A stretch of DNA of 64,000 bases. Origin: Candidatus Endomicrobiellum devescovinae. Lineage in GTDB: Bacteria; Elusimicrobiota; Endomicrobiia; Endomicrobiales; Endomicrobiaceae. The position numbers were made by a program, and so were the translations under genes. Where the stretch lies: NCBI GenBank assembly GCA_031267795.1, contig JAIRYK010000006.1, positions 1 to 64,000 of the forward strand, read 5' to 3'. The notes below the pieces were generated by a model. It was given only the letters and a program-made list of their open reading frames with translations, was not told the DNA's origin and ran no database searches. Every line of letters begins with the position of its first letter. Position 1 is the first letter of the stretch. Below are positions 1 to 8,251 of the stretch, in pieces.

Positions 1-1768
1 TTTCTAGCTTCTCTACCATACACCTACTCATTCCTTTCCCATTGTCCTTCACCCTTATCTCTACATAATCTCCATCTATTCTATATGAAACCTTTATCTC
101 CCCCTTCTTCCCTTCTATTGCTTCTACTCCATTCTTTATTATATTCACCATCATCCTTCTAAAGTCTGTCTTATCCCCTTTTATACATACTATCCCTTCC
201 TCTTTTTCTCTTTCTATCTTTATTTCTACTCCTTCTCCCTTACTCCTATATCTCATGTTTTCTACTATATCTCCCAACATCTCTTTCACCAATATCTCTT
301 CCTCCTCTTTCTTCTTCCCCCCTTCCTCTTTTCTCCCTTCTTCTCTATTCCTGTTTATCCTGTAATTATCCAACATCTTCCCTGCCATTCCTTCTATGCT
401 TCTTATTGCCGTATTTAGCATTCTTTCATCTTCCTCTGTTAGTTTCCCTTTATATACTTCTTCTATTATTTTTAGTGATGTAACTGGTGACGCTATATCG
501 TGTGACACTTCTTTGGCTATCTTATACAACTCTTCTCTCATCTTTAACTTATTTTCTAACTCTTCTATTTTCTTCTTTTCTGTTATGTCAAAAGAAACCC
601 CTAACAAACCTATACATTTACCGTAAATGTTAAAGATAGGAATTTTTTGCGATAAATAAGTTTCATATTTGCCATTAATCAATGCAGGCTCTTCTCCCTT
701 ATAAGACTTTCCTGTTGACATAACAAGTTCATTAATTTTATTAAGCTCATTTGCAACATTTTCTTCATGAAAATCAAAATTTGTTTTCCCAACAACTTCT
801 TTTGCTGATTCTAACCCAAAATCTTTTGCCTGAACTTTATTACACCCCAAGTATACATTCTCACGGTTTAACCAGTATATATGTGAAGGAAGTTTCTCAA
901 TAATGTGTTGGAGCATTACAGTTTCTGTATTTTCAAATCCTAAATGCAATGAATTTTCTTTTAAATCTATATCTTGAATAAAATTAAAGTTTTTTATAAC
1001 ACTTTTATTCTGCAGCATAGGATAGGAACAGCCCACATAGCTGTTTACATTGTAATACATTAAAAGATCGGCTTCATTTTGAAACGTAAAATGCCTAAGG
1101 CGCGGAGATAACCATTTCACAGCCTTGTTTAAATTCGGGAAAATCTTAAACATTTCTTTTATTGCGGTGTTATCATTCCCTACGTGCACTAAAAATATAT
1201 ATTTATTTAAATGAACTAAAGGTAAACTAAATATCCAAGAAATTTCTTCCAAAATATACTGCTCACCATTTTTTAGGCTTGTTCCGTGTCTTTGGGCATA
1301 AGAACTAATACTTTCTTTAAAAGCATTATAAAAATCTTTATTTTTCTTCAATTCTTTTTGTATTAAGTATTTACACTGTCTATAGTAAGAATTTTCTTTT
1401 TCAGAAATGCAGTCTTGCCAATCTTTAGATATAAAATTAACCAAGTCAGGATTGCATCTTTTTAACCAAATATTTTGTTCCTCATAACCCTTTTTTATTG
1501 CTTCTTCTATCTCTTCAGAAGACATTTGATCAATATCTTTAGGCATATAATTCCAACGGCTAAGATACCCTGTACGAACTTCATACTTTTCGTATTCCAA
1601 TAGATTAGTTCTATTCAACAAATTTGAAGTTGCTTGAATATTTTCTTTATCCTCGGGATTTTTGGTATGCGATTCCCAAAAGTATATAACAGAGCCTTTT
1701 GTCTGTCTGTCTGTCTGTGGTAGAAAATTGTTAAACATAGCTACTGTAGTCTTAATTTCATTACTCAT
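1..1768 (-). CDS. Soluble sensor histidine kinase with CDPS-like N-terminal domain (partial, 3' end outside window)
   Basis: The frame is open from an ATG at 1768 (GAGGAG 7 nt upstream) to the window edge, 589 codons, with no stop. No membrane segment is visible, so it is probably cytoplasmic. Residues about 20-215 contain QYILEEISWIFSLP; Tyr171 and Glu175 sit where cyclodipeptide synthases (AlbC type) have their catalytic Tyr/Glu pair, but the usual G-x-S-x-x-N motif is not seen. Residues about 300-400 form a PAS domain ending GVSFDITEKKK. A HisKA box follows (EVSHDIASPVTSL, phospho-acceptor His423), then the N box (NIIKNGVEAIEG) and the G1 box (DNGKGMS). The rest of the ATPase domain lies beyond position 1. 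The last 180 codons are extremely purine-rich on the coding strand, unlike the first part. A tetranucleotide repeat covers codons 17-23. It follows the SemiSWEET gene by 21 nt, so the two are probably cotranscribed. The kinase call is firm; the CDPS-like assignment is by eye and tentative. Confidence 0.85.
   Translation of the reverse strand, partial: MSNEIKTTVAMFNNFLPQTDRQTKGSVIYFWESHTKNPEDKENIQATSNLLNRTNLLEYEKYEVRTGYLSRWNYMPKDIDQMSSEEIEEAIKKGYEEQNIWLKRCNPDLVNFISKDWQDCISEKENSYYRQCKYLIQKELKKNKDFYNAFKESISSYAQRHGTSLKNGEQYILEEISWIFSLPLVHLNKYIFLVHVGNDNTAIKEMFKIFPNLNKAVKWLSPRLRHFTFQNEADLLMYYNVNSYVGCSYPMLQNKSVIKNFNFIQDIDLKENSLHLGFENTETVMLQHIIEKLPSHIYWLNRENVYLGCNKVQAKDFGLESAKEVVGKTNFDFHEENVANELNKINELVMSTGKSYKGEEPALINGKYETYLSQKIPIFNIYGKCIGLLGVSFDITEKKKIEELENKLKMREELYKIAKEVSHDIASPVTSLKIIEEVYKGKLTEEDERMLNTAIRSIEGMAGKMLDNYRINRNREEGRKEEGGKKKEEEEILVKEMLGDIVENMRYRSKGEGVEIKIEREKEEGIVCIKGDKTDFRRMMVNIIKNGVEAIEGKKGEIKVSYRIDGDYVEIRVKDNGKGMSRCMVEKLE
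1701..1718 (-). repeat. Tetranucleotide repeat (4.5 units) in the kinase N-terminus
   Basis: The plus strand reads GTCT four and a half times in succession. On the coding strand this is ACAG repeated, encoding residues 18-23 (QTDRQT) of the sensor kinase. The unit length is not a multiple of three, so gain or loss of one unit would stop translation just after the start. This is the layout of contingency loci, although the copy number is small. Confidence 0.75.
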
Positions 1769-1789
1769 ACTCGTACTCCTCAAGCTTTG

Positions 1790-2071
1790 TTAATTATTAT
1801 TTTTTCTATACAATAAAATCAATAAAGTAACGCTCCCAGCAATAAAAAGGGTTAAAATATAGCCGTACATCAATATATAATCTTTATATAAATAACCATG
1901 CAAAACTGTAGCTATCTGTATAAAATTAAATCCTGCAAAAGTTATTAACGAAAGACTGCTTGAATCTTTAGTTTTGTAAAGTTTAATAAATTGGGGAATA
2001 AAAAGCACAGCGTTAAGAAACATTGCAAATACAAAAATTAAATCAATAAAATATTTTACATACTCTTCCAT
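1790..2071 (-). CDS. SemiSWEET / PQ-loop family small sugar transporter
   Basis: The protein has 93 residues, three predicted membrane segments and a PQ motif at the end of the first (LFIPQFIKLYKTKDSSSLSL). This is the size and arrangement of bacterial SemiSWEETs, which dimerise in the inner membrane and pass sugars by facilitated diffusion. A longer frame starts at 2125, but the ATG at 2071 has AAGGAG seven bases upstream and gives the normal family length, so it was chosen. The sensor kinase follows within 21 nt, suggesting that a small solute and a sensory response are linked. The substrate cannot be read from the sequence. Confidence 0.8.
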   Translation of the reverse strand: MEEYVKYFIDLIFVFAMFLNAVLFIPQFIKLYKTKDSSSLSLITFAGFNFIQIATVLHGYLYKDYILMYGYILTLFIAGSVTLLILLYRKNNN

Positions 2072-2307
2072 TTTTAAACTCCTTTTAAAATTTAATTTTA
2101 GTATGCAGACACAAATACATCTCATTGATAAACAGGCAAGTATTCCAAATGAAGCTTTTTAAGTATATTGAATTATTCCTTGAAAAAACTTCAAAGAGCT
2201 ACTGTACACGTTAGAGAGTTCTATATTTACATTGCATATTTATATTATGCTTTATTGCTTTTTATTAATTATATTATATTAAATTAATTATAGAGTTATA
2301 TTGTTGA

Positions 2308-3372
2308 TTATTTTTGTCTTTTATAAAACGGTTTTTGAACTATTTTGATTTTTCTTCTGTTGTTGTGAATTGCAACTTCTAAGTTATCAGATTGAACGTC
2401 GGACTCAATCAATGCCATGCCTATAGCTCTTTTTAAAATTGGAGAAAACGAACCGCTTGTAACATATCCTATTTTTTTATCCCCCAAAAAAACTTCGTTA
2501 GAATTTCTGGCAATACCCGATAAGCATTCAAAAGCGACTGATTTTCTTAAAGGTTTGTCTTTTAAAGGTATGAGTTTGTCTTTGCCGATAAAATCATTAT
2601 CCCAGTTTATTGTTTTTTGAAATCCCGCTTCTAGCGGATTTATATTTTCGTCAATTTCATGTCCGTGTAACGGCATACAGGATTCAAGTCTTAAAGTATC
2701 GCGACATCCTAATCCGCACGGTTTTACAGAAAGATTTATCAATTTTTCCCAAAGTTCTATAGTTTTATCTTTTGATATAAAAATTTCAAAACCATCCTCC
2801 CCTGTATATCCTGTTCTTGCGATTCTGCAAAAATCAGCTGCAATATCTTTTAATTTTAGCTCTGATACCGTAAAATATTTCATGCTAGTTATGTATGTAT
2901 TTGAGATGCTTTGCAATATTGAAGCTGCTTTTGGACCTTGAACTGCAAGAAGAGAAATATCTTCACTGATATTTCTTATATTAATACTTTCAGATTTATG
3001 TTTATTCAGCCATTCAAAATCTTTATCAAGATTTCCTGCATTTACAACAATCATATACTCATTGCCAAATTTATAGACTATAACATCGTCTTTTATTCCA
3101 CCTTCTTCGTTTAAAAGCATGGAATATCTTGCCTTTCTATCTGGAAGTCCGGACATATTGCCAAGAGTTACGTAATTTAAAAATTTTTCAATATCATTTC
3201 CTGAGAAGATAAAAGTACCCATGTGAGAAGTATCAAACATACCTACATTTGCCCTTACTGCATTATGTTCATCAATAATTGACGTATATTGAACAGGCAT
3301 TTCCCAACCGCTAAACTCCGTAAACTTTGCTTCAAGTTTTTTGTGTTCGTCGTACAAAGACGTTCTCTTCAT
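2308..3372 (-). CDS. gcvT: Aminomethyltransferase, glycine cleavage system T protein
   Basis: The 354-residue product has the normal GcvT length. It begins with the family signature around TEFSGWEMPVQY and carries GMFDTSHMG, the GYTGEDGFEIF folate-site segment and the RLESCMPLHGHEID region. It transfers the methylene group of the aminomethyl-lipoyl H protein to tetrahydrofolate, releasing ammonia, in the cytoplasm. The start at 3372 has GGGAG about nine bases upstream. It is the last gene of an apparent unit with the permease, lpd and the LTA-synthase-like gene. The lpd gene supplies the L protein of the same complex; gcvH and gcvP are not in the window. Confidence 0.95.
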   Translation of the reverse strand: MKRTSLYDEHKKLEAKFTEFSGWEMPVQYTSIIDEHNAVRANVGMFDTSHMGTFIFSGNDIEKFLNYVTLGNMSGLPDRKARYSMLLNEEGGIKDDVIVYKFGNEYMIVVNAGNLDKDFEWLNKHKSESINIRNISEDISLLAVQGPKAASILQSISNTYITSMKYFTVSELKLKDIAADFCRIARTGYTGEDGFEIFISKDKTIELWEKLINLSVKPCGLGCRDTLRLESCMPLHGHEIDENINPLEAGFQKTINWDNDFIGKDKLIPLKDKPLRKSVAFECLSGIARNSNEVFLGDKKIGYVTSGSFSPILKRAIGMALIESDVQSDNLEVAIHNNRRKIKIVQKPFYKRQK

Positions 3373-3387
3373 CTTTAAGGTCTCCCA

Positions 3388-5364
3388 TCAGTCCACTTTA
3401 TACCATCTATTAATTTTAATTAATTCTGTAATTGACTTGTCTAAAGATAACAGTGTTTCATTAAGAGAATTATATTTGTCACTATTTTTATCAACCGAAG
3501 ACTCAATAACATTAAGTCTGCTGCTAGCTAAGTAGTCACCCTTTTCATCAACAAAAACTAAATTCATTCCGTCAACTATTAGCGCAAAATGATTAGCGCT
3601 CTCATCAAGTGCATTAACCCCGATACAAGAAAAGGGTTCATCTATACCCACCAAGTGATATAAAGTTGGAATTAAGTCTGACTGAGAAACTGTGTATTCA
3701 ACAACTTTTGGACTAAAAATTTTTGGAGCATATATAACCATAGGGATTTTAAATCTTTTTTTTGTATCTCTGTAAGTTTCAGCAAAATTTCCTGCAATAT
3801 GATCTGCCATAAAAATAAAAATTGTGTTATCAAAATATCCATCTTTTTTTGCCTGCTCAATGAAATGACCTATAGAATAATCAGCATAGTATAAGTTATT
3901 CAAATATTTGTTTTCATCTGAAGTTAGAGGATATTTTTCAAATTCTTGAGTAGTTTGAATAAATGGAATATGTGTTGTTCCTGTAAAAGCGTATAAAAAA
4001 AAGGGATTCCCTTGTTTATGACTTGTGGATGCTTTTTTTGAGACAAAGTCAAGCATGTCATAGTCATACGGAGTATTGTATTTATAATCCATCAACCGAG
4101 GAAAATTTTCTTTCCCATAACTTACATCAAAACCTAACATATTCTCAGCTACAGAACACATCATTATAGATTTTCTTTCAGTAGATTGGGCATATAAAGT
4201 ATCGTACCCTCTTTTCTTAAAAGCAGAAGCAATCTTTGTAAAATGGCTCATGAAATCAAAACCATAATAATGAACAGTCCCCGGAACTATTTGCATACCA
4301 ACAAGAGATGAAATTAACCCAAATTGGCTTCTTGGTCCTGTAGAATAAGCATTTACAAATTTAATTCCATTATTTGCTATTTTGTCAAAAACAGGAGTAG
4401 CCCCATATCCAACATTCCCATTAAAAGAATCAATATATTGTGGTGTCCAACTTTCCAATAAAAAAACTACAATATTGTAATTTGAACTTTTCTCCACTAT
4501 TTTTAAACAACGCATTATAGGATATTTTTCATCTATAAAAATTTCATTTTTGCTTAAAAGAATTTTTCTTGTGTTTTTTAATGCCTGTTCCACAGGATAG
4601 CTAGAATTTATTACACTTTTTGTATCGTTTGTCCCTTTAAGGAAATAATATTGTGTAAATATGCCATTTAAGATAAGTTGAATATTCTCAGGTCTTTTCT
4701 GAATTTTATATGCATCTATTAAATTTAGTGGCATTCCAGAAAAATTAAAGCTGCCCCTTCTTCCTAAAAGCACAAGAAAAATAACTAAAAGAAAAATTCC
4801 TATACTCTTAACCATACTTACAGGTTTTGGATTATAATGTTTCCTTATAAATTTAATAAGTTTTATTCCAGAAAAAAAAGATAACCCTAAAATCAGAAGC
4901 AATACTAGAAGATAATGTTTAAATACATAGCCAATTATAAATTCTTTGTCTCGCCAAGCCAAAAAGAGATCTTCTGTCATATGCCGACTTACTTGCTCAT
5001 AATAAAAGAAATCTGCACTTAACATAAGAATCATCAAAAATGATACCAAGCTTAACAATATGGAAGAAATTACAATAATATTTCTATTTTGCCCCCCCCC
5101 AAACGGCAAAAACAAAAGTATTATAAATGGTCCTTGGAACATACAAAGAGTAGCAATATCAAAACGCAAACCATATAAAAAACTAACAGCTTTATCCCAA
5201 AAAGACAACTCAGAAAACATAGAAGGGTAACTTACTATAAGTAAAAAACGAAATAGGGCAAACATTCCTAGCATCAAAAAAAGGACAGTAAGCGCTATTT
5301 TTATTTTTTGTTTTATATCTTGAGAATATGTAATATTTAACAAATGTTTTATACAAGTAGTCAT
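3388..5364 (-). CDS. LTA-synthase-like phosphoglycerol transferase (sulfatase fold), membrane protein
   Basis: The 658-residue protein has about five N-terminal membrane segments (to residue ~200) and then an extracytoplasmic alkaline-phosphatase/sulfatase domain. Visible pieces are LLESWTPQYI (metal-binding Glu), STGPRSQFGL (region of the catalytic Ser/Thr) and FMADHIAG (the Asp-His metal pair). Family members move phosphoglycerol or phosphoethanolamine groups onto glycans or lipids at the outer face of the inner membrane. In a diderm this would be an OpgB-like or surface-glycan modifier rather than true LTA synthase. It lies ten bases after lpd and fifteen before gcvT, with no metabolic link to either. 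A G9 tract in the coding strand at codons 89-91 could switch the gene. The acceptor is unknown. Confidence 0.85.
   Translation of the reverse strand: MTTCIKHLLNITYSQDIKQKIKIALTVLFLMLGMFALFRFLLIVSYPSMFSELSFWDKAVSFLYGLRFDIATLCMFQGPFIILLFLPFGGGQNRNIIVISSILLSLVSFLMILMLSADFFYYEQVSRHMTEDLFLAWRDKEFIIGYVFKHYLLVLLLILGLSFFSGIKLIKFIRKHYNPKPVSMVKSIGIFLLVIFLVLLGRRGSFNFSGMPLNLIDAYKIQKRPENIQLILNGIFTQYYFLKGTNDTKSVINSSYPVEQALKNTRKILLSKNEIFIDEKYPIMRCLKIVEKSSNYNIVVFLLESWTPQYIDSFNGNVGYGATPVFDKIANNGIKFVNAYSTGPRSQFGLISSLVGMQIVPGTVHYYGFDFMSHFTKIASAFKKRGYDTLYAQSTERKSIMMCSVAENMLGFDVSYGKENFPRLMDYKYNTPYDYDMLDFVSKKASTSHKQGNPFFLYAFTGTTHIPFIQTTQEFEKYPLTSDENKYLNNLYYADYSIGHFIEQAKKDGYFDNTIFIFMADHIAGNFAETYRDTKKRFKIPMVIYAPKIFSPKVVEYTVSQSDLIPTLYHLVGIDEPFSCIGVNALDESANHFALIVDGMNLVFVDEKGDYLASSRLNVIESSVDKNSDKYNSLNETLLSLDKSITELIKINRWYKVD
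5092..5100 (-). repeat. Homopolymer G9 tract in coding strand of the LTA-synthase-like gene
   Basis: Nine consecutive C on the plus strand encode the Gly-Gly-Gly at residues 89-91, between membrane segments. In a genome about one-third GC such a tract is unexpected, and a slip of one base would shift the frame in the first seventh of the protein. As written the frame is open (state ON). Confidence 0.8.
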
Positions 5365-5374
5365 ATTTTATCCA

Positions 5375-6715
5375 TTATAATCTTTTGGGGAGCTCAGTAC
5401 ATTTTCCTAAAGCGTCTTCAGAGGCGTTGAGCAAACTCTCGCTTAAAGACGGGTGAAAAAATGATTCTCTTGATATATGATTTGCACTATTTGCAAGAAT
5501 CTGCGAAGCTGTATTTATAAGCTCGTCCGAATGAGCGCCAAGCAGCCAAAAAGCTAACGGTTTTTGAGTAACCTTATCCACTGCGCATTTAACAAATCCT
5601 GCTCGCTCACCTTCAATAAAAGCTCTACCGCTTGCAGTAAAAGGAAATTTTCCTAGAGACACATTTTTGTAGTTTGAGAAATCCACAACTTTTACTGAGG
5701 CACTTTGCGGCATTGAAAAAACTACTTGAAGAATAACTTTATTATTTATTTTCAAAGAGTTGCCTTTGACAGCATTCTCTGCAGCTATGCATCCCTCATT
5801 TTGAGCAGTGTAGGCAAGCAAATTTTTGCCTGCAATGTCGCCGACAGCATAAATATTTTCTATATTTGTTTGGCAAAATTCATTAGTTTCTACAAATTTA
5901 CTTGCCGTAGTTTTAACGCCGATTTTATCTATGCCAAAATCGTTAACTGGAGATCTTCCGGTTACTATCAATATCTTTTCATATTTGTCTGCATTATTTA
6001 ATGAGTTTACACAAGACGTAAGCACTTCTACGCCTTGTCTTGATAAATTCTTTTTTATTTCTTCAGATATTTCGCCATCTTCATTTGGAAGAAGTTGTCC
6101 CTCGCATTCGGCAAGAGTTACGCTACAACCAAAACCTGAAAAAATAGTCGCCATCTCAATACCAATCGCTCCGCCACCGACAACCAGCATAGTTTTAGGA
6201 ATCTTAGTAAGACTTAATGCATCTGTTGAGCTTATTATTTTATTTCCGTCAAAATCAAAACCTCTGATTGAAGACGGTTTTGTTCCTGATGCAATAATTA
6301 TTTTATCGGCTAAAATATCAAGGTGTCTTCCTTCATTTGAAACAGACAACATGTTTTTATCTTTAAATGATGCTGTTCCTTTGACAACATCAATAGAGTA
6401 AGAAGATAAAATTAACTCCATTCCTTTTCTTATATTAGAGATATTCTTATCTCTTTTATTTATAACATCTGAAAAAACAACAGGATCTAATTTTGAATTA
6501 AACCCGTATTCGTAAGATTTTTGAATCTTCTGTTTTAGCTTTAACGCTTGCCATAAGAACTTAGTGGGCATACAACCACAATTTAAACACGTTCCGCCAA
6601 CAAATGACTTTTCTATTACAACAGTCTTCGCACCCAATTGTGCAGCTCTTACAGCTGCGGCAAAACCTCCTGGTCCCGAGCCTATTACAGCTACATTATA
6701 TCTTGACGAATCCAT
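5375..6715 (-). CDS. lpd: Dihydrolipoyl dehydrogenase (E3 / glycine cleavage L protein)
   Basis: The 446-residue flavoprotein starts with the FAD-binding GSGPGGFAAAVRAAQLG, followed by the redox-active disulfide in GGTCLNCGCMPTK. A NAD-binding GGGAIGIEMA, the second FAD motif YAVGDIAG and the C-terminal FFHPSLSE catalytic-His region are all present. It reoxidises dihydrolipoamide of 2-oxoacid dehydrogenases or of the glycine cleavage H protein. A TTG six codons upstream is possible, but the ATG at 6715 has GAGG five bases upstream and begins right after the permease stop at 6717, so it was preferred. The presence of gcvT two genes downstream favours a role in glycine cleavage. Confidence 0.93.
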   Translation of the reverse strand: MDSSRYNVAVIGSGPGGFAAAVRAAQLGAKTVVIEKSFVGGTCLNCGCMPTKFLWQALKLKQKIQKSYEYGFNSKLDPVVFSDVINKRDKNISNIRKGMELILSSYSIDVVKGTASFKDKNMLSVSNEGRHLDILADKIIIASGTKPSSIRGFDFDGNKIISSTDALSLTKIPKTMLVVGGGAIGIEMATIFSGFGCSVTLAECEGQLLPNEDGEISEEIKKNLSRQGVEVLTSCVNSLNNADKYEKILIVTGRSPVNDFGIDKIGVKTTASKFVETNEFCQTNIENIYAVGDIAGKNLLAYTAQNEGCIAAENAVKGNSLKINNKVILQVVFSMPQSASVKVVDFSNYKNVSLGKFPFTASGRAFIEGERAGFVKCAVDKVTQKPLAFWLLGAHSDELINTASQILANSANHISRESFFHPSLSESLLNASEDALGKCTELPKRL

Positions 6716-6716
6716 T

Positions 6717-8135
6717 TTAGCCTCTAATTGCAATTATGACGAAATTGATTAAAAACAGAATAGCCGTACCTGACAATATTGGGTGAACTTCTTTTATCTT
6801 GCCTTGAAATAGCTTTATAATACAATGGAATATAAACCCTGCCGCTATTCCATAGCTTATATTAAATGCAAAAGCCATTATACTTATTGTCAAAAATGCA
6901 GGAATAGCTTGTTCAAGGTTAGACCAATTAATATTCATAACTGAAGACATCATAAGAACCCCAACTATAATCAAAGCAGGAGCCGTAGCTTCAGAAGGAA
7001 CAATGCTAAAAAGTGAAGCAAACGGAAGACAAAGCAAAAACAATATAGCGACTACAAGCGACGTTAAACCTGTTCTGCCTCCAACCGATATACCCGCAGC
7101 GCTCTCAACATAGGTTGTAACGCTGCTAGTACCAAAAAGACCACTAAATGCTGCTGCAATACCATCTGAAAACAAAGCTTTTTCAAATTTTGAATTTATA
7201 CCTTTTTTATTTGCAAGACTTTTTTCTTCTTCAGTATCAAAAATTCCGCTTACTCTGCCTGCTCCGATAAATGTACCTATAGCGTCAAAAGTTACAGATA
7301 ACAGTAAAGCAAGTATTGCAGTTATTGTAAGAATTATCTTGTTCCAATCAGAAAAAAGATTTCCAATACCTTCTTGGCTGAAAGCCGCAAAAGCAACGTC
7401 TTTTAGTGCACTCAGAGAATAGAAATCAAAAAGTTTAACGTTTGAAAGGTCAACTATTTCCATAGGAATGCCTATTAGAATAGTCGCAACTATTCCTATA
7501 AAAATTGAACCTCTGACTTTTTTTATAACAAGTAAGGACATTATTATAAGACCTATAAGACCCAACAATGCATGAGGATTGTTAAAAGAAGCTAAAGATG
7601 GAACCACAGCACTGTTTGCAATAATACTGCCATTGTCTAACAAGCTATAATTCCCTGAATCAGATAAGAATTTTAAGAAAGATGCATTTTTAAAACCTAT
7701 GTATGCTATAAACAGACCTATACCGCCGCTGATAGAATCTTTAAGAAAATCTGGTATTGCTTTAACGATCATTTTTCTAAGTTCTGTAACAGTTATTAGG
7801 ATTATAAAAAAACCGCATATTGTTACTATAAATAGAGCTTCTTGCCATGAAAAACCCATTTGTTTGCATATAACAAATGTGAAGAATGCGTTGGCACCCA
7901 TTCCGGGAGCAAGAGCAAAAGGAACATTTGCAAACAAAGCCATAAATATCGTCCCAAAAGCCGAAGCTAAGATTGTAGCGGCAAAAATACCAAACCACGG
8001 CATTCCCGGGTTGAGTGACAAAATAGCAGGGTTTACAAAAATAATGTATGCCATTGTAAAGAATGTCGTTATACCTGCTATTATTTCAGTATAGACCGTA
8101 GTATTATTTTCTTTGAGTTTAAAAAAATCCTTCAT
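6717..8135 (-). CDS. NCS2-type purine permease, AzgA/PbuG subfamily
   Basis: The 472-residue protein has a dozen or more hydrophobic segments typical of the adenine/guanine/hypoxanthine permeases. Landmarks are EIIAGITTFFTMAYIIFVNP at the N-terminus and ALAPGMGANAFFTF. It probably imports purine bases by proton symport across the inner membrane. The start has a GGGAG site nine bases upstream. It is first in the unit leading into lpd, whose ribosome binding site overlaps its 3' end. No purine riboswitch could be recognised in the 116-base upstream gap. The precise base transported cannot be told. Confidence 0.9.
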   Translation of the reverse strand: MKDFFKLKENNTTVYTEIIAGITTFFTMAYIIFVNPAILSLNPGMPWFGIFAATILASAFGTIFMALFANVPFALAPGMGANAFFTFVICKQMGFSWQEALFIVTICGFFIILITVTELRKMIVKAIPDFLKDSISGGIGLFIAYIGFKNASFLKFLSDSGNYSLLDNGSIIANSAVVPSLASFNNPHALLGLIGLIIMSLLVIKKVRGSIFIGIVATILIGIPMEIVDLSNVKLFDFYSLSALKDVAFAAFSQEGIGNLFSDWNKIILTITAILALLLSVTFDAIGTFIGAGRVSGIFDTEEEKSLANKKGINSKFEKALFSDGIAAAFSGLFGTSSVTTYVESAAGISVGGRTGLTSLVVAILFLLCLPFASLFSIVPSEATAPALIIVGVLMMSSVMNINWSNLEQAIPAFLTISIMAFAFNISYGIAAGFIFHCIIKLFQGKIKEVHPILSGTAILFLINFVIIAIRG

Positions 8136-8210
8136 TTTTTATTCTACTCCCGCTTACTTTTATTGACTAACAAAATCTACGATACAAAAATTATTAAACA
8201 TTAAAAGACT

Positions 8211-8245
8211 ATATCGCCAAAGCGCTTTTTATGCAGAGGCGATAT
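8211..8245 (-). terminator. Possible terminator after proS
   Basis: Arms ATATCGCC and GGCGATAT (8211-8218 and 8238-8245) pair perfectly around a 19-base loop just after the proS stop codon at 8252. On the minus strand the hairpin is followed by AGTCTTTTAATG, a weak T stretch. It would end proS transcription ahead of the purine permease. Confidence 0.45.
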
Positions 8246-8251
8246 TTTAAG

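Noticed and set aside
396-626. Plus-strand open frame of 76 codons
   Set aside because: It lies opposite the histidine kinase, which has conserved motifs in the other strand; its composition is just the complement of that coding sequence.
1701-1718. CRISPR or minisatellite reading of the GTCT repeat
   Set aside because: The units are four bases with no spacers, so it is a simple sequence repeat.
2126-2307. Glycine riboswitch or other RNA near gcvT
   Set aside because: The gap is downstream of gcvT, is nearly all A and T, and shows no conserved riboswitch core.
5931-6401. Plus-strand open frame of 156 codons
   Set aside because: It is antisense to lpd, has no ribosome site and no recognisable domain.
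8136-8251. Purine riboswitch before the permease
   Set aside because: No three-way junction with the conserved loop bases could be found; only a plain hairpin is present.
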